Part shown: piece after piece, positions 13,201 to 24,700 of the stretch
Position numbering within the stretch: position 1 is the first letter of the stretch
Layout of the letters: the number at the start of each line of letters is the position of its first letter
Assembly: GCA_903813345.2 (NCBI GenBank)
Contig: CAIIXF020000008.1
Coordinates: 8,707,278 to 8,771,277 of the forward strand
Direction of reading: 5' to 3'
DNA length: 64,000 bases
DNA from: Owenia fusiformis
Lineage: Eukaryota; Annelida; Polychaeta; Sabellida; Oweniidae
Notes under the pieces: generated by a model
The model's database searches: none
Seen by the model: the letters and a program-made list of their open reading frames with translations, nothing else
What the model was told of the DNA's origin: nothing
Translations under genes and position numbers: made by a program

Positions 13201-16200
13201 TTTGAAGTATATGTGCATTTTTAAAATGTTATCCATTGCTATACTATAGAGCACCATCAACACATATTAACTTGGCAGATAGTTTGTGAATTTTTACACT
13301 CACTGTCAGTTAATAGCTGATCGAGAAAAAATTCAAGGGGTTAATCAAAAGTTATGTTATTTTGAATATGTAAATTCAGTAAATTTTCGAACCACTTTAT
13401 TGACTCATATCTTGAATCTAAATCCTAAATCACTCAGTAAGACTATAGGAGGATAAATTAAAGAAGTAAGAAACAAATGTTTAATTTAAATTTCCACAGT
13501 TAAAATGTTATGTTTTTATGTCCCCACCACATAGTGTGGGGCCATATTGTCGGCCTAGGCGCGTCCGTCCGTCCGTCCGTCTGTCCGTCCGTACGTCCGG
13601 GAGTTTTCTCCAAAACCGCTACAGATATCACCTTCAAATTTTCAGGGATAACTTATGAGTGCATACAGATGTGGATGAAAAAATTTGAACTCGATACCTA
13701 CTTCCTGTCGGCCATTTTGAAGTCAAATGCTAAAATCCTTGTCTGCAAACTTTAAGAAAAACGGCTTCACAGTTGCTTTTAAAACTTTAACATCTTGTTC
13801 AGCTCACTTCATTCTAGATCTGATTAGGTTTTGGACCTGTTAGCTCAGTCATGTCAGCCATTTTGAATGTCTTAAGAAAAGTTAGCGCACGATAATACTT
13901 TGTATCATATTGAATGGTGTTTCTGAGTTTTCATACTTTAACTATTTTGTAGCTTTATAAATAATTGCAGATGTACTTTGTTGTAAAAGCCTATGTTATT
14001 ATTAAAAGTAGTTATATGTGATAATTTTGTAAAAAGAAATCAGCAAATACTCATAATCACTTTTTTATTGTCGGCCATTTTGGATTTTTCCGTCCTAAAA
14101 TCTTGTCTGTGAAGTCTTGTCTACGTGTTTTCAGGTGAACCGTTTGGTGGATCAATTTCAAATTTTCAGGGATGATTTTTAGTATGAAAATCTAGATCTG
14201 ATTAGTTTTTGGCATTCTGGGTAAATGTCAAGGCAGCCATTTTGGATTTTCCGTCCTAAAATCTTGTCTGTAAAGTCTTGTCTACGCGTTTTCAGGTGAA
14301 CTATTTGGTAGATCAATTTCAAATTTTCAGGGATGATTCTTAGTATGAAAATGTAGAACTGATTAGTTTTTTGGCATTCTGGGTAAATGTCAAGGCAGCC
14401 ATTTTGAATTTTCCGTCCTAAAATCATGTCTGTAAAGTCTTGTCTACGCATTTCCAGGTGAACCGTTCTGTAGATCAATTTCAAATTTTCAGGGATGATT
14501 CTTAGTATGAAAATCTAGATCTGATTAGTTATTTGGCATTCTGGATAAATGTCAAGGCAGCCATTTTGGATTTTTCGTTTTAAAATCATGCCTGTAAAGT
14601 CTACACGTTTTTAGATAAACCGTTTGGTAGATCAATTTCAAATTTTCAGGGATCATTCTTAGTGTGAAAATCTACATCTGATTAGTTTTTTGGCATTCTG
14701 TGTAAATGTCTTGTTTACATGTTTTCTATTGAACTGTGTGACGGATCAATTTAAAATTTTCAGGGGTGGTTCTTAGTTCTTAAATTTTAAGGTGGCCATT
14801 TTGGATTTTCCGTCCTCAAATTGTGTTGGTAAAGTCTTGTCTACTCATTTTCAGGATAACCATTTGATGGGATCACCCATTGGTGGGGACATATTGTACA
14901 CATTTGTGTTCTTGTTTCAATTTGTTACAGGGTGTTCACCAGTTTTGAGACTGAACATGACTGAGAACATTTAGATAATAACAATCCTGAAAAATTCTAT
15001 ATGTTTTAAGGAAATACTGTTTCCAAATTTTTGTTAAAAACTGTTCAGTTATATTTTTTTTATTATTAAGAATGAAAAAGTTGTCAACTTTCTTAATTGA
15101 TACTGTTTTATTTAGAGTGTTCGAAGAGAGGTTGGGCCAAATTGGAGTAATGTGCTGCATCTCAGTCTATAAACCTTGTGGTCACCCTGTATTTTTGGAA
15201 GTAAATTGCAGTTGTTTTATTTCATTTTTTGTGTATTTGCAGAGAAATTGATGAGGAGACAGGAATCCAGGATATTGATGTAAGTTTACATTTAATATTT
15301 GCATCTTCATATATATATACAGATGTACTGTATTCTTGTTTCAACCTTTTATTTCTATCTTTGTTGAATAATATACATTACAGTTTTCATAGACAACCAT
15401 TTGTTTATCATTTAGATATTAATACACAAAAGAAACGATGTACAAATAGGAGCTTCGTTATTACATCTATACATTATTTCCACTGCATAAATTTCTTACT
15501 AGAAATGAATCATTTAAAATTGAAAAACTGGAATTACTTTATTGGAAGAAGTTCATTTGATTTAACCAGGTATGAAATTATCCAACAGAGATAAAAATAA
15601 GAGTCCCAAGAGTGTATCTTGTCAGGCTTATGTAGATGAATTCGAGGTATGTCCAAGAAGTTCCTTGAGCTAGCCGGAACTTTTTGGATAGCCCTCAGTG
15701 TAGGCACCTTGTAGTTTAGGAGGTTCATACTGAACACACTTTGAGAGTCTAGTCATAAAACTGACACAAGTGCATGGTATCTCAAGCAATGTGGTCATTA
15801 AAAGGATTTTTGCCCACAATTCTTGTGCAGTAATTTGATGAAGATGTAAAAATGAAAAAAAGTCTTGCATCAAGTTCCTGTGTCAAGCTCACACTTATTT
15901 TTCTCCCAATGTAAGGTTAAGGAATAAATACTGAGGGAAAGGGTTAGAGAATGGGTAGAGGTGAGGAAAGGGTAGAGACTAGGGGAATGGGTTAGATTAG
16001 GGGAAAGGGTAGAGACTGAGGAAAGGGTAGAGACTAGGGGAATGGTTAGAGATTAGGAGAATGGGTAGAGATATGGGGAATGGGTAGAGACTAGGGGAGG
16101 GGCAAAGGCTTGATGCAAGACTTGAAGTTGAACAATCTTTATTTAAATATCACCCAAAGTGTGCACAGTACATTTTGTAGTCAATTATTAAGAGTCTAAT

Positions 16201-19200
16201 GTAATGTAGTTTACATCTACATTTACATGATTGATTCTTAAAGTTGTGTAATAATACCCAAAGACTCCTTTACATATTGTTTGCATAGTTCATATATTTA
16301 TATTTTATTGACTCTCTGATGTCATTACAATGACATATTAGTCACAAATATCATTATTTGATAATTTGATGTAACAAATTCTTATATTATAGAATATATT
16401 TAAATACATGTCATACAATGTCTTCAAATCAATTTAAACATAAAAGTCTCATTCTCTTCTCAGTGGTACACATGTAAATTCTGTATGTTCAGTAGAGAGC
16501 CTTATAGACTATTAGACTATCTTTCCGTCTCTTATACTCTTGAAACCAATATTATAAACTCCAACCATTGAATAGGCTCAGCTGTTAGAGCTTAACTGTA
16601 GAAGATCAACTGTTGAGGTATACTGTTGAAGATTTATACTGTTGAAGATTGACTGTTAGAGCTCATCTATGGAAGTTCAACTGTTATACCTTAACTTTTA
16701 AACTATTAGCCAAACTGTTTATTATGTTGCTATATGTTTAATTTTACCTATAGTACTATGTAGTTAATGTCAGTGAATGATAACTGATATTGAACATAAA
16801 ATTGAAATATCATTAAAATATGTAATATCAGTCATCAAGCATTGGCTCTGGTAGATAGTAAGCTTAATTTTACATGATCCCCTAGGAGCCGGATGAAGCT
16901 AATGACGCAGCAGTTGTAAGTGCTGACACCTGGTGTCTGTTTTGCTTCCCATAGTTAGTCGAGGAATGCTTTCTTCTAGCTTGCCAAAGGATGTTTTTCC
17001 ATAATTTACTAAACTATGTGCGATTTTCCATTCTGGGATTTGACCTTTAGTCCCAAGAGGTTTCTTCCCATAATCCAATGATTCAGAGGTGATGCTGGTT
17101 TCTTTTAGATATAAAGTTTAACTTATACAGACTTAATAAATACAATAATGTTTAAAGGAAGTAGAAGGGATATAGAGAGTGTATGTTAGCAGAAGTCTTG
17201 TTCAAAAAGAATGCCAAACAGTTGAGATATCTCATCAAATATACATGTAGAAGTTATTGATGATTTAATATGTAGAAATTCAATAGCATTAAAAATTGGT
17301 TGTCCCCTTTCTCAAAACTTACGCATTGCCAAGACAACCTAAAACATCAAAAGATTATCCTGAAAACTGTTGGACCTTTTAGAAAATAGGCACGACGTAG
17401 AATCAGATGAGAGCAAAATTATTGCAAAAATGTAATTATTTTCTCAAATTGTACTCTCAGTTTGTTGGTAGCCCTTCTACTTCTTTGCACTGGGGGTAGG
17501 GATGATCTGTTCCTTTTTATCTAGATAGCACTGTAATTCAACATGGCGCTCTTCTAAAGGAAAATCAGTTCAATTAACATTTTACATTGATAAATGTTTA
17601 ATGCTATTAAATTTAAAGTCTCTTTCATGTGTTTGACACGTATTGTTAAATGTGTGCTTGTGGACTGATGTGAACTGAAGTGAATACTTGTGTGTTTCTT
17701 ATAACTCCTCCATGTACAATTGCCCTTGATTGAAACTAGGTTTTATATCAATAATCTTGTCTCAAAATGATGTTCTTTGGGTGTTGACATTGATTGAATG
17801 TCTAATACTACTCAACTGCTACATGTTACACATGTATTTCCACATGTGTTCTGTGATATCGAAAACTAACACAAACAAATACTTCATTGTATACAATATA
17901 AATATTTAAAGCATTCTTTATTGAATATTTTTTCAAAAGGCACTACATTATTTAAAATTTTGTAGTTTAGACTTTATATTTCTTATTCTGCTTCAAAGCT
18001 AGTATAGTTAATAAGACCATCTCTGTATCAAGTAGATGCTTTGCTATATTATTTCATCTTGAACATTATCTTCATACTGTGCTTTCACCCTATATGTGAG
18101 GAGAACAATAGAACAATGGTGATTTTTGCTGAGAAATTACAATATGATGTTTGCTGAAAAGTCACCCTATGTCTGCTCCTTCCACTTAGGATGCCTTTGT
18201 TCTGTTGCATTATTTCTATTTATAATATATAGCACAACTGTTTTGTTAGACTATGTTATTCTTTAGATAGTATGTACATACAGCCTCTACAATATTTTGT
18301 GATAAGTTTCAGGCCTGTGGCCAAGATTTGCCAAGGGGGTTCACTTTTTGAAAAATTCCAGGGGGGTTTACTTTTAACAACTTGGCCCAAAAATGCCCAA
18401 AATACTAGTGAGTGAGTTTTTCCTTGTTGCTTGTCAATGAAACATAAGCACCAGCTCTGAGACCAGTTAGGTTTGTATCCCAGTTAGCTTATTTTATTCA
18501 GTATATGTGAGAAAATAACATGGTGACAGTCCATCATTCAGTTTTCACCAATTTGTCAAGAATCATTTCAGAACCATGTTTTGGTCCTGTTTTGTTCTTA
18601 AAGCACCACTGTATTTTAAATTTTACCTGATGTACATACTACTAAAATCTATAGAATATTTTTCATCCATGATAAGGCAAAAGCAAATACAAGAAATGAC
18701 AAGGTAATTATTATGCATAACATCCCAAGGTTTTCATTCCAATTTTGTAATATCAAAAATGTTTTTGCCTAATCATGAGATACTTCACTGAATATTTACT
18801 TAGATGTTTCACTCTGCTATACTTTCTATTAAGGAATTTCAGCCACACGAGCCACTTAAAATCCAAATCATATCAGCCCAGCGTGCGTACAAGTCGGGCA
18901 GTGGTGTAGGTGATCTCTAACACAGACACTCCCCATCCTTTCCTCTAACTATATCCTAACACTCTTGGCTTTAAACTCAACAACTTACAAACGCAAAAAT
19001 TGTTAGAGTTACAACAATTTTGGTTTACTACTAAATCCTCTTTTGATGAAATCTGAATTTTGAAATACTCAATTTGTTAAATGCTGCTCTTTCAGTTGAA
19101 GGCATCAGTTTTATTCATGGTTCACTTTTATCAGATCTTTGATGGTGACTATTCATGAGAAAACATTTTCAAAGTACTTTAAAAATGTCTCTTGGTCTTT

Positions 19201-22200
19201 AGTGTCACATTTATTCTGATCTGAAATATTATTTAAGGTAAGCCTGGTAGAGTGAGTTATCTTGTTGTGACCTTTCACAAGAAGGTTTACACATTGATAT
19301 CATGTATGATCAGCAGGGATTGAAACTTACAGCTGCCTGACTGCCAATAGCAATTACGTTGCACTCTTGGCAATGAACTTGGAAAAATGAGTTGCCTATT
19401 GGGCAATGGATTGAATGCCAATATGTTGAATTGGGCAATCATATATTCGAGCTTAGTCATGAACCCTGATGATCAAGTTTAAAAAATTATTCTACAAGGC
19501 CCTCCTTAAAGCTTGCTTAATTTGGAAGGTTTTATTGTATTTCTCTCTATAATTAAGGTATTGCTTATCTAAAATATTTGTTTTTATTTTTATATTGTTT
19601 CCCTATGCACAATAAGTATTATTTAACTACTCTTTTTGATTGATATTTACTTTTTGCTCATGATTTTGAAATTGTCATTTGCACAGTTTTTACTGTCTCA
19701 TTGTGTAAATAATATGTCCCAGCACAGTGTGTGTAAGAGTGTTGGAAGTGAATGCAACTTAAAGTAGAACATGCATCTCGCCAATCAGGTGCAGAGTTGT
19801 ATTCACTTCATTCGTTTCTATGATACCACCATAACAGTGTGAACTTTGAGAGTGATTGTATGAAATATGACGTGTATGATTAGATTGTACTGATGAATAT
19901 CTCCATCCTATGACAGAAGAACAATCCATGTGTACTAGATTTCAGCTCTTATTCAATTACATGGGTTTAACACCTGCAAATTATACATTTATTTGGTATA
20001 CCCCCAGGAATAATTTCTGTAACTTTGTTGAGTTTGTCTATGGAATAATGGAACATATGGCTTGTATTGGTCATACTTAGTATGTATATCGGAATTAGCA
20101 ATATGTTTGTATAATCTTGTATGATAATGCCAAATAGGTATATAATTCTTGAAAAGTTTTGATATGTCCATCTATTCATTGTTCAATTCTAAAGGAGAAA
20201 TGCATTTTTGCGATTATCTGATTGTTTAAAGACATGCTAAGGCAAATGACACTTTCCTCTCAATTAATTGTGCCGTATAACATGTAGTTCCAAAAAAGTT
20301 CTGGTTTTGACATTTTTGAAACAATTATTTATCTTAGCAATTCTTCAAGAACCCTATAGCCCCAGCATGTTCTCCGGGATGTGTAAGTTAGTCTATACTT
20401 CTAATAAGATAGTATCCACATCATTTAAAGTCCCCGTCTAAAGTTTGAAAATATTTTTTTATCATTCATTTACTATTTGTCAGGACTTAAAAAGTGATTT
20501 TAGAGATTTTTGAACAAAAAAAAAATTTTGGAAAAAAAAGTTGTGAGCATTTCATTTCTCAAATATTCAAATTTCCCGCCATTTTTCAAAAAGAGTTGAA
20601 ATTTCTTAATCATCAAATATTTCTTAATGCATTTCAAAAAAGATTATCTTTTTAATACTTATGCAAAGGTTGAACAAAGGACACACTATTTCAATAATAA
20701 AATGCCATATTTAATGGGCCACTTCAATGTTTTAACATATCAAAAATATTTTGAAACATTAGTGATGTCACTAAGGTACCAATATCTTTTTGAAAAAAAT
20801 TGAAATTTTTTTTTCGATGTCAATCTTTTCTAAATATGTTACACTTTCATAAAAAAAACAATGTTGATTGTCTAACCAGGTTAAAAGGAAGAATAAATTA
20901 TGTTTTAGGTATCATTGTACCATTGGTTTCTATGAGAACTAAAATTTTGAAATGCATTTTTCTCAAAACCATTTTCATGCACTGATAAGTTCATTTCTCG
21001 CTTATTTATGCACCGATTTTCTTAATTTTTTCGGCAAAAAACGTGAGAGGATGAATGCTCTGCATTCGTATGAATTGTGGCTAATTAGAAGATATGAGTG
21101 ACCTCTAAAAGTTGGTTTTAAATAAATTCACAAATTTTGGAACAAAAAGTCTATCAAAAACCACTTTTTGAAATTAAAAAAAAAGTTTCACATATCACAC
21201 TTTGATAACATTGGGTAAGACTACAATATAAGCCAAAGTGGTTTAAACTTTATATGGGGCCTTTAAGCAAAAACCAGCCATATACAAGTTAAGAATCTTT
21301 AAAATCATATCACATTCTATTTCTAACAAGTATCAACTTTTTCTCTTTTAGCCTCCACCAAAGACAGATGAGGACGTTGCCCAGGATGAGGCTCTTAAGT
21401 CAGCTTTTATTGGCATTGCTGGTGAAGACATGGAGATTGATGCTTATGAATTAAAGGATGTCCTTGATAAGGCTTTCAAGAGAGGTAAACATGCACTGTT
21501 TATGTTTTTGAATCAGTAATTTTTGAATGTAATGAATTAAGCATCTTTATTTGACTGGGTGTTCATAATGTTTGTTACTTGTTTGTGTAAACAGCAGTAT
21601 ATTGTTGAAACAAACGTTTTCTGCCTCGCAAGTTGCATGGATATTTCCAGATATATTGTTGCTCTTATCATCTTAGTCTTTGTAATATCAAAATGATCAT
21701 TGTGAAAAAGTAATACAACAGATAAATGACTTTTGATGAATTACATTTTGATGAGATTTTGGTAGATTATTAATAAATCTCCATAGTAACTATATATTAT
21801 ATATATATTATATATGCATGTTATCTATTTTTGTGTCGGAATAATAGCCATACGTAAGGTTTTATAATAGTATGGATGTGACACTATAGAAATATAGAAG
21901 TGCTTAGAATTTGATATATGTGTGCTTTAACTGACTTCGTTTCAGGGTTTGGTTCAGGTCTTTACAACTAGCAATGATTCTCTCCTTGCTTTATATATTT
22001 TATAAATTTCACAATTTCTAACCATGATTTTGAAATTATTGTAAAAGAGCCTGTTGTTAAAGATAATATTTTTATGTTTTGAAGGGGTTTTCAATCAAGA
22101 TAAACTATTTCTTTGTGAGAACTGTTGTATTTTTGTTGTACAGTGCATATACACATGTAGTATCCAAGTTATATAGCCCCTTGCTACAGCCATCAAGCCA

Positions 22201-24553
22201 ATACTTCTTCCAACAAAATCAGGATATGCCGATACAATACAACATGTAGCTGTCATGCCCTTCTTGATAATTTGGATACTGCATGTGTTATCAGATGTCA
22301 TAAATTCACAGATTTATTTTCCCAAAACATTTTTTGAATATGTAGTATTGCTTTAGATGTTGTTAACCAAAGTAACTGAGAGAGTGTAATGTTAAGATAT
22401 CTATGAACTTTTCTTTATGAAAATGACCTGAAATATCCAAAATGACAAATGTTTAGAATATTCTGATGCAGAATGTTCCAATAATGTTCAACACACATTT
22501 TAATACATTCCATCAAGAAAAATGTCTCTCTCCATCATTGACTTGCATGTTAGATAATAAAAAAATTGTTGTTTAACTTCATAGAAGGACACAGCTAATT
22601 TACAATAAAACCTGTGTATATGAAGACCTCTTTTAAGTGAACACTCAAAAATGAACATGCAGATATCTCCTGAATTCCCCCATTTGATCAGAACCTTTGA
22701 GTGTGTCCCATTGTTCCATTTTTCCAGTTTTAACAGACAATCTATGTTCACTGATGTTTTACTGTACTTATTATTCATTATTGGTTTACTTTTATTTCAG
22801 AGTTCAACTTTGATGGCTTCAGCAATGAGACCTGTAGGAGTATGGTGGCTATGAGAGATGTATCCTTATGAGGCAATTAAGAATCACTGTGAAATTAATG
22901 AATGGCAATTATAGTTATTTCATCACAATCATGTTTTAGCAAAATTACTGCATTCCCACTGACCCTCGAAAAAAATATTTGAGATAGTTGTACTGTTCTC
23001 ATTGAACTTGATTTCCCAGCCTCTGTTGTACTTTTGAATTTTAATGATCATCGATGTTAGATACCATAAGATTCTTTATAATTCACTTCCTTAACCCTGC
23101 CAGTTTGATCGCTCTGGTAAGCTAGGATTTGATGAGTTCAAGGAGTTATGGGCAGACTTGAGAGTGTGGAAGGGAATGTTCAAGAAGTTTGATCAGGACA
23201 AGAGTGGACACCTCAACAGTTATGAGCTGAGGAAATGCCTCAATGGAGCAGGTATGTGATAAGTTATGGCACTAGATTATGAACTCTTGATCTTTGTTAC
23301 AGATCCTGCCTTCAAGTAGTTACTAAACCTCTACAAATTTGGGTAAAAATATTTTTAAGTAGATACCCTTACATTCAATAATTAAAAAAAAATACAGTTC
23401 TAATGTACAGTGCCATAATAAAAAATGGTACTATACTTTCTTTTTCATATATAACATACGATACGTATATTATACATGTACTTTCCTTATACATGACAAT
23501 ACTTTCCTTGTGCATGAAATGTACTAGTATTATAATTTTCTTACTTATTTCTTTCTGGTTCAGGCAAGATTGTTTGTGCTAGTTTGAGTGGTCCACGACT
23601 CGTATAAAAGACTGTGGTGTGTAATTGTATGTCTTTGTACTGGTGCACACTAAAGAACACTGGGTTCCAAGGGGTTCCTGGCTCTGTCTTCGAGTGTAAA
23701 ATACATAAAATACAGAAAATACCAATTAGGAATTGCTTGCCGATTATGGCAGTAACCAAGATACAATACAATACACATGTACTTTCTTTTTAGGCTTCCG
23801 TATCAGCAACTCTACATTCAATGGCCTGGTGATGCGTTATTGCCACAAGGACGGTCATATTTACTTTGATGACTTCATACTCTGTGCCGCACGACTCAAG
23901 ACAATGTTTGGTAGGTTAAAGCAATATATATTTTGACACTAGGGTAATAGTTAGGTGAAATGTATTCATTTTGAGCCTTCTGACCTCTTTTTGAAAAATG
24001 TTTTGTCAGCCTATGGTAGATCACAGCCTTTTCTGACTGGCCTCCCTCCTGGCATCCATATCATAGGATATCTTCTCTTCACATTGATATACAAGTATAT
24101 TTCATGTTACAATGTTCTTTGCTTACAGATATTTTCAAGGAGATGGACCCCAATAAGACAGGCACAGCTGGGTTCACTCTCGATGCAGTAAGTATTATGA
24201 TTATATATATTTGTACAATTTACCATTACAATATACCAGTATACAAATAAAATGTACCAAACAACTAAGTTGCACGCAATAAATACTGGGAGTAAAGTAT
24301 TGGCTAAATTAATGTCAAACTTTGCAACCAGCATATAATGTCAAACTTTGCAGACAGCAATCTTTATGACCAAAATTGTAAGTTTTGAAAATTGGAATTG
24401 AAATGATCCTGTGTTCCAGTCACATCATAATATCCAATAGGAGTTTCTTGAAATTAATTCCTGAACACGTTTACTTGTTCTATTTTATCTGTTTTTCAAT
24501 TTAAAATCATTGTTTTCTTGTTTCAGTTTGTGCAGACTACAATGTACTCATAA
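1156..24553 (+). CDS. Classical calpain (PEF-type cysteine protease), 3' part of gene
   Basis: Calcium-dependent cytosolic cysteine protease. Coding exons read: 1156-1289, 1501-1672, 1943-2023, one of four 101-bp exons (2250-2350, 2812-2912, 3718-3818, 5256-5356), 6122-6199, 6446-6615, 6954-7117, 8115-8326, 15243-15279, 16886-16915, 21352-21484, 22801-22859, 23104-23251, 23794-23910, 24129-24187 and 24527-24553 (TAA). Phases agree throughout and give 573 residues in this window. Seen: [20 protein letters not shown] and [14 protein letters not shown] of the protease core, the catalytic His in [13 protein letters not shown], the catalytic Asn in RNPWG, a C2-like domain with acidic loop [11 protein letters not shown] and the [12 protein letters not shown] motif, then a penta-EF-hand domain ([25 protein letters not shown]) ending FVQTTMYS. 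The catalytic-Cys exon is upstream of position 1. The family is certain; the paralogue is not resolved. Confidence 0.95.
2250..2350 (+). CDS. Calpain alternative exon 4a (catalytic Asn loop)
   Basis: 101 bp, preceded by TTGTAG and followed by GTAGGT. It starts in phase 0 and ends two bases into a codon. It encodes [20 protein letters not shown] and continues [13 protein letters not shown]. The Asn of RNPWG is the catalytic Asn of papain-fold calpains. It is the first of four exons of equal length and phase that fill the same slot between exons 1943-2023 and 6122-6199. Confidence 0.9.
2812..2912 (+). CDS. Calpain alternative exon 4b (catalytic Asn loop)
   Basis: 101 bp with acceptor AACAG and donor GTAGGT, same phases as 4a. 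It reads [20 protein letters not shown] and continues [13 protein letters not shown]. It has a Cys just before the RNPWG motif and NEN where the other copies have NEC. If 4a and 4b were both included, 4b would be read out of frame and reach a TGA after about 15 codons, so co-inclusion is not productive. Confidence 0.9.
3718..3818 (+). CDS. Calpain alternative exon 4c (catalytic Asn loop)
   Basis: 101 bp with acceptor TTCTAG and donor GTAAGA, same phases. It reads [20 protein letters not shown] and continues [13 protein letters not shown]. The residues before the Asn motif (IPMVRV) are the most divergent of the set, while the RNPWG core and the EWKGAWSD end are unchanged, as expected if the copies stay functional. 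Confidence 0.88.
4803..4868 (+). repeat. Short minisatellite in calpain intron
   Basis: Three copies of the 19-bp unit AGACCCTGGTGACACCATC, followed by a partial fourth, lie between alternative exons 4c and 4d. Confidence 0.85.
5256..5356 (+). CDS. Calpain alternative exon 4d (catalytic Asn loop)
   Basis: 101 bp with acceptor ATGTAG and donor GTACAC, same phases. It reads [20 protein letters not shown] and continues [13 protein letters not shown]. It lies closest to the common downstream exon (6122-6199). It uses more G and C at third codon positions than the other copies, which suggests the copies are not very recent. Confidence 0.88.
7841..8072 (+). mobile_element. MITE-like repeat, copy 1 (GTGGCATAGCGTGGG family)
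   Basis: The sequence begins GTGGCATAGCGTGGGTATTT and matches, in opposite orientation, the repeat at 10510-10800 over most of its length (shared GAAGCGTTCTGGGGC, TTAGCCATTTTT and GAGTACG-CATGGCGTT blocks). It lies in the calpain intron just before exon 8115-8326. Its outer end is worn. Confidence 0.65.
8362..9516 (-). mobile_element. PIF/Harbinger-like element with transposase fragment
   Basis: Terminal inverted repeats AGGCCTTATTCACAA are flanked by CAG on both sides (8359-8361 and 9517-9519), a likely 3-bp target duplication. On the - strand, 9078 down to 8878 encodes a short peptide with [20 protein letters not shown] followed by [11 protein letters not shown]. This resembles the N-terminal end of Harbinger transposases (arginine-rich, then NPL-x-Y-DD-x-E-RYR). 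No catalytic domain is present, so the copy is non-autonomous. Subterminal regions are rich in GCGATTGCGATGTCGC-like words. Confidence 0.7.
8441..8790 (+). repeat. ~200-bp direct duplication inside the Harbinger-like element
   Basis: The block starting TCGCGTAGCAATAGCAATCG at about 8441 recurs at about 8641 and includes CATAGGATGGTTGAAATGG and the ACGACTGTCCGTG segment, with only a few differences. It is an internal tandem duplication of the element. Confidence 0.8.
9590..9650 (+). repeat. Dispersed repeat with copies at 49890 and 61110
   Basis: CTGTAACAAATGGCAGGTGG followed by TGACATTTTGCATGTTAATG. A close copy is at 49890-49945 (+) and an inverted relative at about 61105-61160. It begins 70 bases after the Harbinger-like element. 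Family unknown. Confidence 0.6.
10510..10800 (-). mobile_element. MITE-like repeat, copy 2 with TGGCGTAGCG terminal repeats
   Basis: The ends TGGCGTAGCG and CGCTACGCCA are inverted repeats. The interior is an inverted relative of 7841-8072. It holds a run of C (about 10732-10741) and no convincing reading frame. No clear target duplication was seen. Confidence 0.65.
11018..11026 (+). promoter_or_regulatory. Candidate TATA box upstream of GYP-rich exon
   Basis: TATAAATAG matches the TATA consensus about 390 bases upstream of the ATG at 11415. If used, transcription would begin near 11050 and give a leader of roughly 360 bases with several upstream ATGs. This is only a sequence match in AT-rich DNA. 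Confidence 0.3.
11415..12097 (+). CDS. GYPPTQ-repeat alternative first exon inside the calpain gene
   Basis: An open frame starts at ATG 11415 (purine at -3 and G at +4), with an in-frame TAA nine bases upstream. It encodes a Gly/Tyr/Pro/Gln-rich tract with eight tandem copies of a GYPPTQG heptad (21-bp DNA repeat, about 11699-11866), then [16 protein letters not shown] and SGPVDR. The donor AG|GTATAC at 12097/12098 leaves two bases of a codon, the same phase as the donor at 8326, so it joins exon 15243 in frame ([10 protein letters not shown]). The product would be about 227 low-complexity residues, then the linker and the penta-EF-hand domain. That is the layout of calpain small subunits and peflin. 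An unspliced reading ends at 12110. A fully separate nested gene remains possible. Confidence 0.6.
13517..14893. mobile_element. TIR element with CGTCC microsatellite and 162-bp tandem core
   Basis: The ends are TATGTCCCCACCA (13517-13529) and its inverted match at 14881-14893. After the left end come a (GTCC)n-like tract (about 13561-13600) and then direct repeats of about 162 bp, seen from GCCATTTTGGA starts at 14073, 14236, 14398 and 14560, with further degenerate copies. No transposase was found. It lies in the intron between the GYP-rich exon and exon 15243. Confidence 0.7.
15861..16122. mobile_element. Small TIR element filled with purine-rich minisatellite
   Basis: AGTCTTGCATCAAG at 15861-15874 is inverted as CTTGATGCAAGACT at 16109-16122. 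Between them is a strongly strand-biased purine tract built from variants of GGGTAGAGACTAGGGGAAT. No reading frame. Confidence 0.65.
18843..18905 (+). CDS. Candidate 63-bp calpain cassette exon (linker)
   Basis: It lies between AATTTCAG and a GTAGGT donor of the same form used by alternative exons 4a and 4b. Its length is a multiple of three, it has no stop in the phase set by the flanking exons, and it encodes [20 protein letters not shown] plus one Gly. It would insert between [10 protein letters not shown] and PPPKTDEDV, just before the EF-hand domain. It is not required for the frame, so it could be an optional cassette or a chance fit. Confidence 0.4.
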
Positions 24554-24694
24554 ACTGTAAAAAGCAGCTGCTTTGTTTACCATGCAGCTATATAATGTAC
24601 CATGCAGCTATAGGGACAGCCATATGATGTACCATGCAGCTATAAGTGACAGTAGAGATGACATATGTACATGAAACTATACCCGTATAATCAT

Positions 24695-24700
24695 AATAAA
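24695..24700 (+). terminator. Candidate calpain polyadenylation signal
   Basis: AATAAA lies 142 bases after the calpain stop codon. Other AATAAA words occur much further downstream (for example near 27400), so a longer 3' UTR is possible. Confidence 0.4.

Noticed and set aside
15229-15594. Long frame starting at calpain exon 15243
   Set aside because: Only 15243-15279 fits the calpain phase and has a GTAAGT donor. The rest is readthrough into AT-rich intron.
20360-20380. Possible 21-bp microexon (PQHVLRD) between calpain linker exons
   Set aside because: Its acceptor region is poor in pyrimidines and it has two competing GT positions. The phase fit is no better than chance for such a short segment.
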